A DNA stretch of 63,436 nucleotides from Pedobacter ureilyticus (GCF_005925345.1 NZ_SSHJ01000023.1:1-63436); one strand, 5' to 3'; counted from the stretch's first letter, positions 17,737 through 28,075 are shown. Made by a program: numbers and translations. Notes: generated from the sequence alone by a model not told the origin.

Positions 17737-19554
17737 ATGAAAAAGAACTTAATATTATTAGCAGTTGTACTACTATGTAGTACATCTTGCAAGAAATTCT
17801 TAGATACCAAACCTACAAATTTTATTACTCCAGAATATAACACTATAGCTCAATTAGAAACAGGACTGGCAGGTGTTTACGATGTATTGGGTGCCGTTTA
17901 TCAAGATGTATATCCTTACTGGTTAAATGCCACTTCAGATTTAAGTTTAGAAAGATCTGGATCATCTAATAGTACGGTTTATGTCTACAGCCCAGCTGAT
18001 ATTAGGATAACAGATCTATGGAGATTATTGTATCAAGGCGTATATAGAGCCAATAACATTCTGGCTGTGGTAGATAATCCGGCCCTTGATGAAAAATCTA
18101 GAAACCGGATAAAAGGTGAAACACTGTTCTTAAGGGCATATTTCAACTTTTTGTTGGTAAGTAATTATGGCGATATGCCGTTATTATTAACATCAAATCC
18201 ATCAATTACAGAGCTTAACGTGCCACAAACCCCCCAAAAGGATGTTTATGATGCGATTGTAAAAGATATGATTACAGCCGAAGGTTATGTAGATGCTGCA
18301 GGAACAGGTGTGGCAACGTTTGGCGGTAGAGTATCGAAATCTGCGGTGCAAGGTATCCTTGCTCGGGTATATCTTAAAATGGCGGGCTATCCTTTAAATG
18401 GCGGGCTACCAATGTATCAAGAGGCTTTAAAATGGGGCTTAAAATTGAAAGATTCGGGAACTCATGAGCTGGAAGCAGACTATCGTGAAGTATTTAAACG
18501 CTATGCCAGAGATCAATATGATATTAAAGAAAGTATTTGGGAAATAGAATACTATGGTAACGGTACAGGAGGGTTGCAAGAATATAGTTATGTAACAGGA
18601 GGGCGTTTTGGTATCCTATGTGTAGACCAAAGCAAAGGAAACAGTTCGGGGCTAATCTTTGCCACGAGAAAACTATATAACCTGTACAAAGAAAGCGCAG
18701 AAAGTACGCTTCCTATCAAATCCTCTTATGACATTAGACGTGATTGGAACATTGCTCCCTACCATTGGGGTTCGGCAGCAACAGCAGTTTACACGTCCAA
18801 TACAGATCTTCACAGAAGATACGCGGGCAAATGGAGACGCGAATATGAAACCCTCACTCCTAAAGGGAATAACGTTACTGGGCAGAACTTTCCGTTATTA
18901 AGATATTCGGACGTATTGTTGATGATAGCAGAAGCTGAAAATGCCGTAAGTGGTCCGGCAAATGCGGCCCAGTATGTTAACGAGGTAAGAAGAAGAGGGT
19001 TTGGAATTTTATATGGCAATACCGTTAAATCTATTACAATTACAAATGGAGGAACAGGCTATACTTCGGTTCCAACCGTAACGGTGGGCGGTACGCAAAT
19101 AACAGCTACGGCTACAATAGCAGGTGGTGCTGTTACAGCTATAAATATTACTGATTATGGGCAGATAACCAAAACAAATGGTTATACCGCACCGCCAACT
19201 ATAACCATTACAGGAGGTGGCGGAACAGGCGCAACTGCAACAGCTGTATTAACACAAAATGCCGATGCAGATTTAACTGCTGCAGATATTGCTTCTCCCG
19301 GAGCCATGTTAATAGCCATCAAGAACGAAAGGGCTAAAGAGTTATGTTTTGAAAGCTTGCGCAGATCCGATTTAATCAGGTGGGGTAATTTTGTAAACGA
19401 TATCAAGCAATATGCAATAGATGCCAGAGCTATCGGCGCAATTGATGGAATGGTAGCTTGGACTAATAATGTTACGGCAAGATCAGTTTTGTTTCCGATT
19501 CCTATCTATGATATCACCTTAAACAAAGCATTGGTACAAAACCCAGGATATTAA
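17737..19554 (+). CDS. SusD/RagB lipoprotein with a Gly-rich beta insertion
   Basis: 605 residues. Lipobox [12 protein letters not shown] (Cys18). SusD hallmarks: [19 protein letters not shown] TPR segment ([10 protein letters not shown] at 131-140), [17 protein letters not shown], then [20 protein letters not shown]. It caps the SusC channel and binds glycan at the cell surface. Odd feature: between [14 protein letters not shown] and [12 protein letters not shown], residues about 430-507 (19024-19257) form an insertion of Gly/Thr-rich beta repeats ([29 protein letters not shown]) that normal SusD proteins lack. The flanking SusD sequence is continuous, so the insert is in frame and probably folds as a separate surface lobe. 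Confidence 0.92.
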   Translation: MKKNLILLAVVLLCSTSCKKFLDTKPTNFITPEYNTIAQLETGLAGVYDVLGAVYQDVYPYWLNATSDLSLERSGSSNSTVYVYSPADIRITDLWRLLYQGVYRANNILAVVDNPALDEKSRNRIKGETLFLRAYFNFLLVSNYGDMPLLLTSNPSITELNVPQTPQKDVYDAIVKDMITAEGYVDAAGTGVATFGGRVSKSAVQGILARVYLKMAGYPLNGGLPMYQEALKWGLKLKDSGTHELEADYREVFKRYARDQYDIKESIWEIEYYGNGTGGLQEYSYVTGGRFGILCVDQSKGNSSGLIFATRKLYNLYKESAESTLPIKSSYDIRRDWNIAPYHWGSAATAVYTSNTDLHRRYAGKWRREYETLTPKGNNVTGQNFPLLRYSDVLLMIAEAENAVSGPANAAQYVNEVRRRGFGILYGNTVKSITITNGGTGYTSVPTVTVGGTQITATATIAGGAVTAINITDYGQITKTNGYTAPPTITITGGGGTGATATAVLTQNADADLTAADIASPGAMLIAIKNERAKELCFESLRRSDLIRWGNFVNDIKQYAIDARAIGAIDGMVAWTNNVTARSVLFPIPIYDITLNKALVQNPGY

Positions 19555-19576
19555 TAAACTAAATAATTATATTCCA

Positions 19577-20479
19577 ATGAAGAAATTATATATCATTTTA
19601 CTGGCATGTATGGTATTATCATGCAGTAAAGAAATGGAAGTAAACGAGCCTGAATTTGAGGTGACAACTGAAAAACTTAACTATAAGGTAGGAGAGGCTA
19701 TAAATTTTAATTTTACCGGAAGGGTAGAGAACATTACATTTTATTCTGGTTTGCCTGGAGCCGATTATACTTTTAAAGACAGGACCGAATTGGAAGGAGG
19801 TACTCCCCAAATCAGTTTAAATACCCAATATGGAGGAGGAGGAACACAAATCAATTCTCTAAAGCTCATGGTTACAACAGAACTTACTGCACTAACTAAA
19901 GAAGCTGTAATAGCCGCCGACTGGACTGATATCACATCTAGAGCTACAATTACCACAAATACTACTGTGGTACCATCGGGAACTATGAATTTATCAGATA
20001 TTGCCAAATCTGGTAAGCCCTTATACTTCGCCTTAAAATTTGTAGGGGCACAAGATCCTACAAAAGCAGCGGGCAATTGGATTATTCCTGCATTTAATGC
20101 ATCCACGTTGTTAACCGATGGAACAATTTTGCCTATCGCCAATTTACAAAATGCAGGCTGGTTGGCTTTTTCTATTAAAAACGATGCCAATAGCTGGACT
20201 GCAAGAGGTAACCCTATTGCGGATTTAGTAGTTATAGGAGGTGGTCCAAATGCGCCAGAAAGTGAAGATTGGTTTATTACGAAACCACTTTTCTTTACAA
20301 AGGTTGCCCCAGATAAAGGTTTAGCAATCCAATATATTAGCAGTAACACGCTAAGCAGCTACAAGTTTGCAGGATATACACAGCCTGGAAAATATAAAGT
20401 AGCTTTTGTGGCATCAAATGCAAATGCCGATGGTCAGAAATCGATTGTGAGGCAAATAGAAATTACAGTAACGCCATAG
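19577..20479 (+). CDS. DUF5017-like surface lipoprotein (SusE position)
   Basis: 300 residues. Lipobox VLSCSKEMEV (Cys16). A beta-rich N-terminal segment FEVTTEKLNYKVGEAINFNFTG (28-49) resembles the DUF5017/Ig-like start, followed by a jelly-roll-like part with NWIIPAFNAST and LAFSIKNDANSW, and ending in YKVAFVASNAN with IVRQIEITV, a closing beta-strand. Such proteins follow SusD in many polysaccharide loci and act as surface glycan-binding proteins. Starts 22 bp after susD and is probably in the same operon. No enzymatic motif. Confidence 0.75.
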   Translation: MKKLYIILLACMVLSCSKEMEVNEPEFEVTTEKLNYKVGEAINFNFTGRVENITFYSGLPGADYTFKDRTELEGGTPQISLNTQYGGGGTQINSLKLMVTTELTALTKEAVIAADWTDITSRATITTNTTVVPSGTMNLSDIAKSGKPLYFALKFVGAQDPTKAAGNWIIPAFNASTLLTDGTILPIANLQNAGWLAFSIKNDANSWTARGNPIADLVVIGGGPNAPESEDWFITKPLFFTKVAPDKGLAIQYISSNTLSSYKFAGYTQPGKYKVAFVASNANADGQKSIVRQIEITVTP

Positions 20480-20530
20480 CTAAAAGTAATAATGGAGCAA
20501 AGAAGAAATAGGTATTCTAATTAAGAAGGT

Positions 20531-21616
20531 ATGACGTTTATGTATGTAAATATGTTTGGTAAATTATTATTGGTTTTCTTTTTAATTGTAACCTCTTGTG
20601 GCAAAAAAAAGGAAAATACAGTAGTCGAGACAGTTGCGCCAGACGGTGTACAGCTTCAACCACAACCTTTTGGTACCAACTTATCTGGAGCCGAGTTTGG
20701 CGCAAACGTACCAGGGCAGCATCAACAAGATTATAGTTATCCGCTAGTAACAGATTTGGATTATTTTAAATCAAAAAACATGATGTTGGTACGCTTGCCG
20801 TTTAAATGGGAACGAGTACAGCCAGTCTTATATGGGCCGTTAGATCCAGTAGAACTTAAAAGACTTACCGATTTTATAGATGCTGCGGCTGTTCGCGATA
20901 TACTCATCATACCAGATGTACATAATTTTGCACGTAGGGTAGTTAACGGAAATAGGGAAATAATAGGCACTAGCCTGGTCCCAACAACGGCTTTTACCGA
21001 TTTTTGGGGGAAACTTGCCGAAGTGCTGAAAACAAAGAAAAACATTTGGGCCTATGGCGTTATGAACGAACCTTTCAATATGCCCTCTAACATTGCGTGG
21101 TTTAGCATTGCACAGGCAACTATCAACAAAATTCGTGAAATAGATCAAAAGACAGCTATTTTAGTTGGTGGCGATAGTTACAGTTCTGCCGAAAGATGGC
21201 CTCAGGTAAGCGAAAATTTAAAAACATTACGTGATGATACAGATAACCTTATTTTTGAGGCACACGTATATTTTGACGACACTTCTGCTGGGACTTACGA
21301 TGGTACGTACGACCAAGAAAAAGCAACACCACAAACTGGTGTAAACAGAGTGCGCCCTTTTGTGGAATGGCTAAAAACCAATAAAAAAAGAGGTTTTATA
21401 GGAGAATATGGTATTCCAGACGATGACCCGCGTTGGCTGGTAGTTTTGGATAATATGTTGAAATACATGAAAGAAAACAATATCAACGGAACTTATTGGT
21501 CTGCCGGGCCTAGATGGGGAACTTACAGACTAGCTATCCAACCGCGTAATGGCATAGACAGACCACAAATGCAAATACTTCAAAACTATCAGACCACCTC
21601 GCCTACACAAAAATAA
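20531..21616 (+). CDS. GH5 endo-glycanase lipoprotein
   Basis: 361 residues. Lipoprotein signal ending at TSC (Cys23). Single GH5 TIM barrel (about 46-355): PFGTNLSGAEFG, VRLPFKWERVQP, PDVHNFARR, acid/base Glu180 in VMNEPFN, EAHVYF, and nucleophile Glu292 in IGEYGIPDDDPRW, then NGTYWSAGPRWG. The barrel is clearly paralogous to those in the proteins at 29446, 31814 and 34291. GH5 enzymes of this look cut beta-1,4-linked glucan or mannan backbones; the exact substrate is open. As a lipoprotein in the susCD operon it is the likely surface endo-acting enzyme that makes oligosaccharides for import. The MFS gene starts 1 bp later. Confidence 0.85.
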   Translation: MTFMYVNMFGKLLLVFFLIVTSCGKKKENTVVETVAPDGVQLQPQPFGTNLSGAEFGANVPGQHQQDYSYPLVTDLDYFKSKNMMLVRLPFKWERVQPVLYGPLDPVELKRLTDFIDAAAVRDILIIPDVHNFARRVVNGNREIIGTSLVPTTAFTDFWGKLAEVLKTKKNIWAYGVMNEPFNMPSNIAWFSIAQATINKIREIDQKTAILVGGDSYSSAERWPQVSENLKTLRDDTDNLIFEAHVYFDDTSAGTYDGTYDQEKATPQTGVNRVRPFVEWLKTNKKRGFIGEYGIPDDDPRWLVVLDNMLKYMKENNINGTYWSAGPRWGTYRLAIQPRNGIDRPQMQILQNYQTTSPTQK

Positions 21617-21617
21617 A

Positions 21618-22853
21618 ATGGGTTCAAATAAAATACGCTGGATAATACTCATATTGGTTTTTATAGCCACAGGCCTTAATTTTTTAGATCGCCAAGTGCT
21701 TTCCATTACGATCATCAAGATACAAAAGGAATTTCATCTTACCGATGTACAATATGGAATGGTAAATACCAGTTTTCTTATCAGCTATGCGTTGATGTTT
21801 ACCATTGGTGGCCGTTTAACGGATAAGTTCGGAGCAAAACTCGGTTTGGCTTTTTCGGTGGGTGTGTGGTCTATTGCCAGTTGTTTGCATGGCTTTATGG
21901 ATACTTTTTACCAATTGATATTGTTCAGGTTTTTGTTGGGCGTTGGCGAGGGCGGGTGTTTTCCAGCAGCAGCTAAAACTGTAAATGAACTATTTGAGAA
22001 AAAAGAACGTGGATTTGCTAACGGTATTGCCATTGGTGGTTCGGCAATGGGAGCAGTATTGGCGCCACCCTTAACCATCTGGATAGCAAATCAGATGGGG
22101 TGGCGTTGGAGCTTCATTATTCCGGGTATTGTGGGACTTGTTTGGTTAGTGGTATGGGTAATTATACCATGGAACAAAAAAAGAATAGCCCGACAACAAG
22201 AAGCATTGCTACAACAGACGGCTTTAGTGCCTAGCAAGCCAATTCCATTTTTAAAGATTCTTACCAACAAGTATGCAATTGTATTCTTGGTCATCAGGTT
22301 CTTGCTCGATCCAGTTTTTTATTTCATTATGTTCTGGATTCCTAAATATCTTAACGAAGAAAGAAATGTCTCTTTTGATGAAGTTGGACGCTTGTTATGG
22401 ATACCGTTTTTGGCATTGGGATTATCTAACATGATTGGTGGCTACTTTTCAGATAAATTATTGAAAGTAGGTTTCTCAATTAATAAGGCGAGAAAAACAG
22501 TAATGGGCATAGCTGCATTTTTAACCTTGGGGGCAATGTTTGTACAGGGCGTATCATCGGTAACTTGGGCAATAGGTCTAATGTCGTTGCTCATGTTTGC
22601 CCACGGGTTCTGGATTACCAATTACATTACCTCCATATCAGATGTTTTTGGAAACACCGCCACGTCAACAGTAGTGGGACTTAGCGGTACTGCTGGCGCA
22701 ATTGCTGGAATTATTTTAAACCCATTGATAGGGCTTGTGGTACAAAATTATTCCTACAATCCACTTTGGATAATTTGCGGATTAATGTATCCTTTGGCAT
22801 TTCTTATTCTAATGGTCTTTATCCCCAAAATAAAACCTATCACAACAGAATAG
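21618..22853 (+). CDS. MFS transporter (hexuronate/anion-cation symporter type)
   Basis: 411 residues, 12 hydrophobic segments. The start GLNFLDRQVLSITI, the GRLTDKFGAKLG loop and FLLGVGEGGCFPAAAKTVNELF are characteristic of the ACS/ExuT-like branch (hexuronates, other sugar acids, related monosaccharides). Inner-membrane uptake of a released mono- or disaccharide is the likely role. It is tightly coupled to the GH5 lipoprotein gene (1 bp gap), which ties it to the locus. The operator-like palindrome at 22899-22910 follows, so the isomerase downstream may have its own promoter. Confidence 0.85.
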   Translation: MGSNKIRWIILILVFIATGLNFLDRQVLSITIIKIQKEFHLTDVQYGMVNTSFLISYALMFTIGGRLTDKFGAKLGLAFSVGVWSIASCLHGFMDTFYQLILFRFLLGVGEGGCFPAAAKTVNELFEKKERGFANGIAIGGSAMGAVLAPPLTIWIANQMGWRWSFIIPGIVGLVWLVVWVIIPWNKKRIARQQEALLQQTALVPSKPIPFLKILTNKYAIVFLVIRFLLDPVFYFIMFWIPKYLNEERNVSFDEVGRLLWIPFLALGLSNMIGGYFSDKLLKVGFSINKARKTVMGIAAFLTLGAMFVQGVSSVTWAIGLMSLLMFAHGFWITNYITSISDVFGNTATSTVVGLSGTAGAIAGIILNPLIGLVVQNYSYNPLWIICGLMYPLAFLILMVFIPKIKPITTE

Positions 22854-22897
22854 GCTATATGCTTACAAAATGAGCTAAATTTTTATATACAAAATAG

Positions 22898-22911
22898 GTT
22901 AACGCGTTAAG
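22898..22911. promoter_or_regulatory. TTAACGCGTTAA operator-like site 2
   Basis: Perfect 12-bp palindrome TTAACGCGTTAA (22899-22910) followed by G, the most symmetrical version of the CTTAACGCACTAAG site. It sits 27 bp before the ATG of the isomerase gene. Confidence 0.45.
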
Positions 22912-22937
22912 ATGATATTAATTAATTAAGATAGATA

Positions 22938-24443
22938 ATGAGTGAATTAGCAGCAAAAGTTAAAGCGGGTTTTGATAACCAAACAGCAATAAGTAATAAG
23001 ATTAAAAAACGAAACCAAACCAGTCCACGTATAGGTGTATTTGGTGTGGGCTACGCTAAATACTGGCCACAGTTTGAGGGTTTGTACGAGCAAATGCTCG
23101 AAAAGCAGGAAATCTTTATTGATAAGGTAAAAAAGAACCATGTAGAAGTGATTGATTTTGGAATGGTTGACGATGTGACTGGAGCCTACGATATTCTTCC
23201 AAAATTAAAGTCGGCAAATCTCGATCTTATATTTTGCGATATGCTTACCTATGCAACCTCAAGTACATTTGGTATCATCATTAAGAGTATAGACGTACCT
23301 ATTGTATTGGTGGCATTACAGCCAGATAAGGCATTAAACTATAAACAGGCGTCAACTTACCAACAATTATACAATGATGATGTATGTTCGTTGCCAGAAT
23401 TTACAGGTGTGGCGGTACGCATGGGAAAAAAGGCACCCGATGTAATTATCGGCACACTACATGATGATCCGAAAGCAGAAGAGGAGATAGCAGAGTATTG
23501 CAATATTGCTAGGGTTCTGCACGATTTAAAAACAGCAAGGATAGGGCATATCGGTCATCCGATAGAAGCTATGTTAGATATGCACTCTGACTCTACTATG
23601 CTTACGGCACATTTTGGAGTGCACATTGTACAATGCGAAGCAAATGAAATTGTAACCCAATATGAACGAGCGGAAAGAAGTGCGATAGAATCAGAAAAAG
23701 AACGTATCCTAGATTTTTTTGATACGCCAGATCCAGTTTCTGACCCAATTTCGGAGAAATTAAAAGTAGATGATTTAGAAGTTGCGGCAAGAGTTTCGGT
23801 AGCTTTAGAGGCATTTGTAGAACAAAAAAAATTAACAGGATTGGCCTATTATTACGAAGGAGAAGATAATAGCGAAACCCGCAGAGTGATGACCAATCTC
23901 ATTGTTGGCAATTCGTTGCTAACTGGTGCTGGCTTCCCGATGTGTGGCGAATCTGATCTGAAGTGCTGCATCGCCATGCTCATTATGGAAAGATTGGGTA
24001 TTGGTGGTAGCTTTGCCGAATTTCATCCAGTAGATTTTGCCGAAAACTTTATTTTGGTAGGGCACGATGGCCCGCATAACATTACCATTGCACAGGGCAA
24101 ACCCGTATTAAGAAGTTTAAAAAAGTATCATGGTAAGCCTGGTTTTGGTGCAGGGGTAGAGTTTAAGATTAAAGAAGGTCCAATTACCATGCTGAGCATC
24201 AGTTCTAACTACGAGGGCAAATTCAAATTTGTAATTGCCGAAGGAACATCGGTAGAAGGCCCGATACCACCAACAGGAAATACCAATACTCGGGGGTATT
24301 TTAAACCAGATGTACGTACATTCCTTAAAAAATGGGTTAAAGAAGGTCCAACACACCACTTTGCTTTAGGTATTGGCCATCATGCGCAAACCATTAAAAA
24401 AATAGGTGAATATTTAAACATAGAAGCTGTAATTGTAGAATAA
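22938..24443 (+). CDS. L-fucose/L-arabinose isomerase-family protein
   Basis: 501 residues, cytoplasmic. Belongs to the fucose/arabinose isomerase superfamily: an N-terminal Rossmann-like part (PRIGVFGVGYAKYWPQFEGLYEQ), a middle part, and a C-terminal half with candidate metal and catalytic residues in YYYEGEDN, MCGESDLKCC, LVGHDGPHN and HHFALGIGHHA. About the length of L-arabinose isomerase, but diverged enough that the sugar cannot be named. Possible substrates are aldoses such as L-fucose, L-arabinose or an unusual sugar released by this locus. Its operator-like palindrome 27 bp upstream suggests co-regulation with susC. Confidence 0.75.
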   Translation: MSELAAKVKAGFDNQTAISNKIKKRNQTSPRIGVFGVGYAKYWPQFEGLYEQMLEKQEIFIDKVKKNHVEVIDFGMVDDVTGAYDILPKLKSANLDLIFCDMLTYATSSTFGIIIKSIDVPIVLVALQPDKALNYKQASTYQQLYNDDVCSLPEFTGVAVRMGKKAPDVIIGTLHDDPKAEEEIAEYCNIARVLHDLKTARIGHIGHPIEAMLDMHSDSTMLTAHFGVHIVQCEANEIVTQYERAERSAIESEKERILDFFDTPDPVSDPISEKLKVDDLEVAARVSVALEAFVEQKKLTGLAYYYEGEDNSETRRVMTNLIVGNSLLTGAGFPMCGESDLKCCIAMLIMERLGIGGSFAEFHPVDFAENFILVGHDGPHNITIAQGKPVLRSLKKYHGKPGFGAGVEFKIKEGPITMLSISSNYEGKFKFVIAEGTSVEGPIPPTGNTNTRGYFKPDVRTFLKKWVKEGPTHHFALGIGHHAQTIKKIGEYLNIEAVIVE

Positions 24444-24630
24444 GGTTTAGTCGCAATAAAACAATAAGCTGGTTAGGAAAGCTTCGAAAACATTATTGGT
24501 CATTAATTTTTTAAGAAGTTAAGCTTGTTTCTAAAAGCAGTTACAAATTGGCTTACAACTTGTCACTTTCATGAAAAAATAAGCCATTTATTAAATAATA
24601 TGGCTATTTTTCTAAACAAATCGCACACAA

Positions 24631-27174
24631 ATGAAATTAAAATATCTTTTATACTTAATTGCTGCAAGCCTATTAATATATGGTTGCAGTCATCTAAAGC
24701 AAAGGCCATTAAGCTCGTTAGGTAGTAGTAATCTTAGAGGCGTTCCCTTTCAGAATATAACTTTAGAAGCTTCTTTAAAACCGTTTAAAAAAAATGACAA
24801 GGAAGATATTAGAAGGGTGGCAGAGGAGATTTTTACACAGTGGAGTTCTCTGTTGCGCCATGCCGATACTATTTCTATCATGCTTTGGACTTCTGACGGT
24901 TCTGAAATTTTAGATTACACAGGCAATTTAAACCAACCTTTGGAGTGGTCTAAGTATATCGGAAACCCAAATACCGAACACGCCATAGGCTCGGGTCCAA
25001 AAGAACTTTCATTGCATGAGCGGGCTTACTATTACATGGAAAATCCCCCAAATTATACTTTTAAGGATTTAAGGTTTATCGTTAACACTTTAAAAGAAGT
25101 AGGCGCAGCCATTACGGGCAGACCCATAAGAATAGGAGCTACTTTTGATCCAGGTCCGGAGTTTGCAAAATCTGAATTTAAATATAAAAAGCATCCCGAA
25201 ATACTAGAAGGCAGTGCCATGGGCGAAAAGAGCTTTGTGTTCAGTTATGCTACCTTAAATGAAGATAAAACCAAGTATGCAGGCTTTCCTAATGGTATTC
25301 CGGCAAAAACCCCATTCGGTACTTTTTTTGGCCGTCAAAGCCAACATTTTTTAAAAGATCTTAATTTCGATTATATCTGGTTTAGCAACGGTTTTGGCTT
25401 TGGTATGGAGCCTTGGGCATCAACTGGTGTTATTTTTACAGGAACAGGTTTCAATTCCCACCGTCTAGCCGAAACCAAGGAAAAAATCATCAACTTCTGG
25501 AAACTGTTCAGGGAAGAATGTCCAACGTTCAGGATAGAAACCCGGGGCACCAATCTATCTACTGGTATTGATTTAGCTAAGGATGGTGTTGATTTGAGAG
25601 CGATATACAATGGTGGCTTTAACCTATTGCCACCGCCAAATTCGCCTTGGGCTGCACTAGATGGAGATTTTGGATTGGAAATGATTGGCTACCTCTCTCG
25701 AATGGCCGAACTGCCCGATGACAAATACATCTACCGTTATTATACACATGACCCTTGGTGGTTAAATAGTCCATGGTTAGACAGGTATGGCAGCGAGCCA
25801 CATGATATTTATCTGCCTATGTCGGCATCACGCATTAATGCCAAAGGCGAAATCAAACTGCCTACACATCTTAATTTTTTAACCATAGATGATAGTTTCG
25901 GCAACATGCCAACACAAGTGCCAAACGAAGTTATCCCGCATATTTTAAAAGCACGATATAACAGCCCAACCGCTGCTGCACCACTGGTATGGGTCTACCC
26001 TTTCGATGAATACCATAACTGGGCGTCTAACCAACCCAACAGGCTAAATGAAATTTACTATGGTGATTGGTTCATTAGACAGGCCATTAACAACGGATTA
26101 CCTTTGAATACGGTAATATCAACTAAATCATTTCCCACGGCAATACAAGAAAAACCAAATTTGTTTAGCCAATCTATTTTATTGGCCGTTGTGCCCGATG
26201 CTAATTCGGTTTACGAAAAAACGCTAATCAACTTTGTTAAAAATGGAGGAAAATTAGTAGTCTACGGTCCAGCGGATTATGCTAGCGCTGCTTTTAAAGA
26301 ATTGTTGAACTTAGAAAATTCGACAAGCCTAATCGGGGAATTTAAAATAGTAAATAACTACCTGTTAGATAACCTTAATAGAAGCTATCGCGATAAAATC
26401 ACTCATCAATCTCTATTCTCTGGCGGTGGAATAAGCACTGTTATCAACAATAAAAATGATAAAAGCACTAAATCTCTCGTAAAATTCTCTAAGGACGGTC
26501 AAATAAGAGATGTGCTTTGGTTTAGGGAATTACCAGAATGGAACGGTGGCAAGATAGCCTACGTAAGGGGAACAAATTCTAGTCATTTTGAAGGTGGCAG
26601 GTTGTTAAAGCCAGATGATCCGAATGAATATTTTGTTGGACCGCTCTACCTGCGTTACATTCTTAAAGAATTTGGGCTGGAATACACTGTAGATAAGCAA
26701 AATTCTGATGTTAAAAATCCGGTATTAGGCATTGCCCGTAACAACAACGGCTATTTCTTTTCGGGATATGTGCCCAATACATCAGTAAGGCATGGTTTTA
26801 AATTTGCGCAGGGTGCACCCATTTTGGTAGGCTATGATGCCGTAATGGAAAACGGAAAGGCCAACTATTCTTTTCCTACGGCTTGGCATAGAGAGGCAAG
26901 AGTGTTTGTAGAGCAGAACGACGGTATTGTTTCTTGTAAAGAAATGCACTCTGGAGAACTAGGTATTAGCAGAAGGCTGCAGGTATATGGACTTAAAAAT
27001 GCTACAGTGCGGGTTTTTCCAAATGATGAAACGACCGAGCAGACCATCCATTTTTATCTGAATAGCACCTACCCGTGGAAAGAAGGGCATCTTAAATTTG
27101 CCAAGGGCGAAAAAGAATATGGAAATAACTATGTCGTAAAAAATGTTACTGGCGAATTAGTGGTTTCTTGGTAG
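24631..27174 (+). CDS. Large lipoprotein, putative glycoside hydrolase of unrecognised family
   Basis: 847 residues. Lipobox LIYGCSHL (Cys19). I do not recognise the family. Residues 40-460 have the look of an enzymatic barrel with many aromatic residues and acidic loops: FQNITLEASLKPF, GATFDPGPEFA, FDYIWFSNGFGFG, RYYTHDPWWLNSPW, LVWVYPFDEYHNW. Residues about 475-570 resemble the GATase-like domain of GH42-type enzymes (SILLAVVPDA, FVKNGGKLVVYGPADYAS). The remainder is beta-rich and ends in a strand-like NNYVVKNVTGELVVSW. The gene sits between the isomerase and an SGNH esterase, 4 bp before the latter, so it belongs to the locus. A new glycosidase family is plausible; a non-catalytic binding protein cannot be excluded. 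Confidence 0.6.
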   Translation: MKLKYLLYLIAASLLIYGCSHLKQRPLSSLGSSNLRGVPFQNITLEASLKPFKKNDKEDIRRVAEEIFTQWSSLLRHADTISIMLWTSDGSEILDYTGNLNQPLEWSKYIGNPNTEHAIGSGPKELSLHERAYYYMENPPNYTFKDLRFIVNTLKEVGAAITGRPIRIGATFDPGPEFAKSEFKYKKHPEILEGSAMGEKSFVFSYATLNEDKTKYAGFPNGIPAKTPFGTFFGRQSQHFLKDLNFDYIWFSNGFGFGMEPWASTGVIFTGTGFNSHRLAETKEKIINFWKLFREECPTFRIETRGTNLSTGIDLAKDGVDLRAIYNGGFNLLPPPNSPWAALDGDFGLEMIGYLSRMAELPDDKYIYRYYTHDPWWLNSPWLDRYGSEPHDIYLPMSASRINAKGEIKLPTHLNFLTIDDSFGNMPTQVPNEVIPHILKARYNSPTAAAPLVWVYPFDEYHNWASNQPNRLNEIYYGDWFIRQAINNGLPLNTVISTKSFPTAIQEKPNLFSQSILLAVVPDANSVYEKTLINFVKNGGKLVVYGPADYASAAFKELLNLENSTSLIGEFKIVNNYLLDNLNRSYRDKITHQSLFSGGGISTVINNKNDKSTKSLVKFSKDGQIRDVLWFRELPEWNGGKIAYVRGTNSSHFEGGRLLKPDDPNEYFVGPLYLRYILKEFGLEYTVDKQNSDVKNPVLGIARNNNGYFFSGYVPNTSVRHGFKFAQGAPILVGYDAVMENGKANYSFPTAWHREARVFVEQNDGIVSCKEMHSGELGISRRLQVYGLKNATVRVFPNDETTEQTIHFYLNSTYPWKEGHLKFAKGEKEYGNNYVVKNVTGELVVSW

Positions 27175-27177
27175 ATA

Positions 27178-27903
27178 ATGAATAGAATAATGAAGAAATT
27201 TAGCGGTATGGTATTGGGTATGCTATTTACCCTTACGGTTAATGCACAAATTGGTAAACTGTCGGATACGGTTAATTACCTTGCTCCAATAAAAAAGCAA
27301 TTGGAAACCAAGTTCCCCAAAAACCGTACTATAAACTTGGTTTTTCATGGTCATTCCGTACCATCGGGATATTGGACAGGCTCTAAAGTGCACACTTTAG
27401 AATCTTACCCGCACCTTTTGTTGGGTAAGTTAAAAACCATTTACCCTTATGCGGTTATCAATGTAATTTTAACCTCCATTGGGGGCGAGTGGGCCGAAAA
27501 AGGACAGACACGTTTTACCAACGATGTGCTATCGCATAAACCGGATGTGGTAATTATAGATTATGCACTGAATGATTTGGGCATCGGTCTAGAACGCTCC
27601 AAAATTGCATGGAGCAAAATGATAGAAGAAGCCCTGTCCAAAAATATCAAGGTAATTTTGGTTACGCCATCCCCCGATCAACGCGAAGATATTACCGATT
27701 CTAATAATAAGCTGGCTCTACATGCGACACAGATTAGGGAACTGGCGGTAAAGTATCAAGTTGGCTTGGCCGACCCGTTTGCTCAGTTTCAAAAAATAGC
27801 CAAAGAGAAAGGTTCTATAAAGGAACTGATGTCGCATGTGAACCACCCCAACGAAAATGGACACAATCTTATTGCCGAAGAACTGTTTAGATGGTTTAAA
27901 TAA
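27178..27903 (+). CDS. Secreted SGNH/GDSL esterase
   Basis: 241 residues from ATG 27178; ATG 27190 (MKKFSGMVLGMLFTLTVNAQ) is an equally good start with a cleaner signal peptide. SGNH blocks: FHGHSVPSGYW with the nucleophile Ser, SIGGEWAEKG with the oxyanion Gly, DYALNDLGIG with Asn, and HVNHPNENGHNLIAEEL with the His. Likely an O-deacetylase of the substrate glycan in the periplasm. Last gene of the run that starts with susC or with the isomerase; it follows the 847-residue gene by 3 bp. Confidence 0.82.
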   Translation: MNRIMKKFSGMVLGMLFTLTVNAQIGKLSDTVNYLAPIKKQLETKFPKNRTINLVFHGHSVPSGYWTGSKVHTLESYPHLLLGKLKTIYPYAVINVILTSIGGEWAEKGQTRFTNDVLSHKPDVVIIDYALNDLGIGLERSKIAWSKMIEEALSKNIKVILVTPSPDQREDITDSNNKLALHATQIRELAVKYQVGLADPFAQFQKIAKEKGSIKELMSHVNHPNENGHNLIAEELFRWFK

Positions 27904-27947
27904 CACAGAGATATTAATTACCAGTTTGTAATGTAGTGGTTTAAGTG

Positions 27948-27964
27948 TATGGTCGGAAAAGTAT
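27948..27964 (+). promoter_or_regulatory. TTTGGnnAAAAAAGTAT motif, diverged copy
   Basis: Reads TATGGTCGGAAAAGTAT, 28 bp before the operator-like site at 27992 and about 110 bp before the gene at 28076. Confidence 0.35.
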
Positions 27965-27991
27965 TAACTATGGCAAAAAAAATATGCAAAA

Positions 27992-28005
27992 CTTAGTGCG
28001 TTAAC
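27992..28005. promoter_or_regulatory. CTTAACGCACTAAG operator-like site 3
   Basis: Reads CTTAGTGCGTTAAC, the reverse complement of GTTAACGCACTAAG. About 70 bp before the ATG at 28076. Confidence 0.5.
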
Positions 28006-28075
28006 TTGGTAAATTAGCTAACAATTAACAGAGTGTACAACTCTTCGGTTTAACCAAGTATTAAAATCTTTTTGT

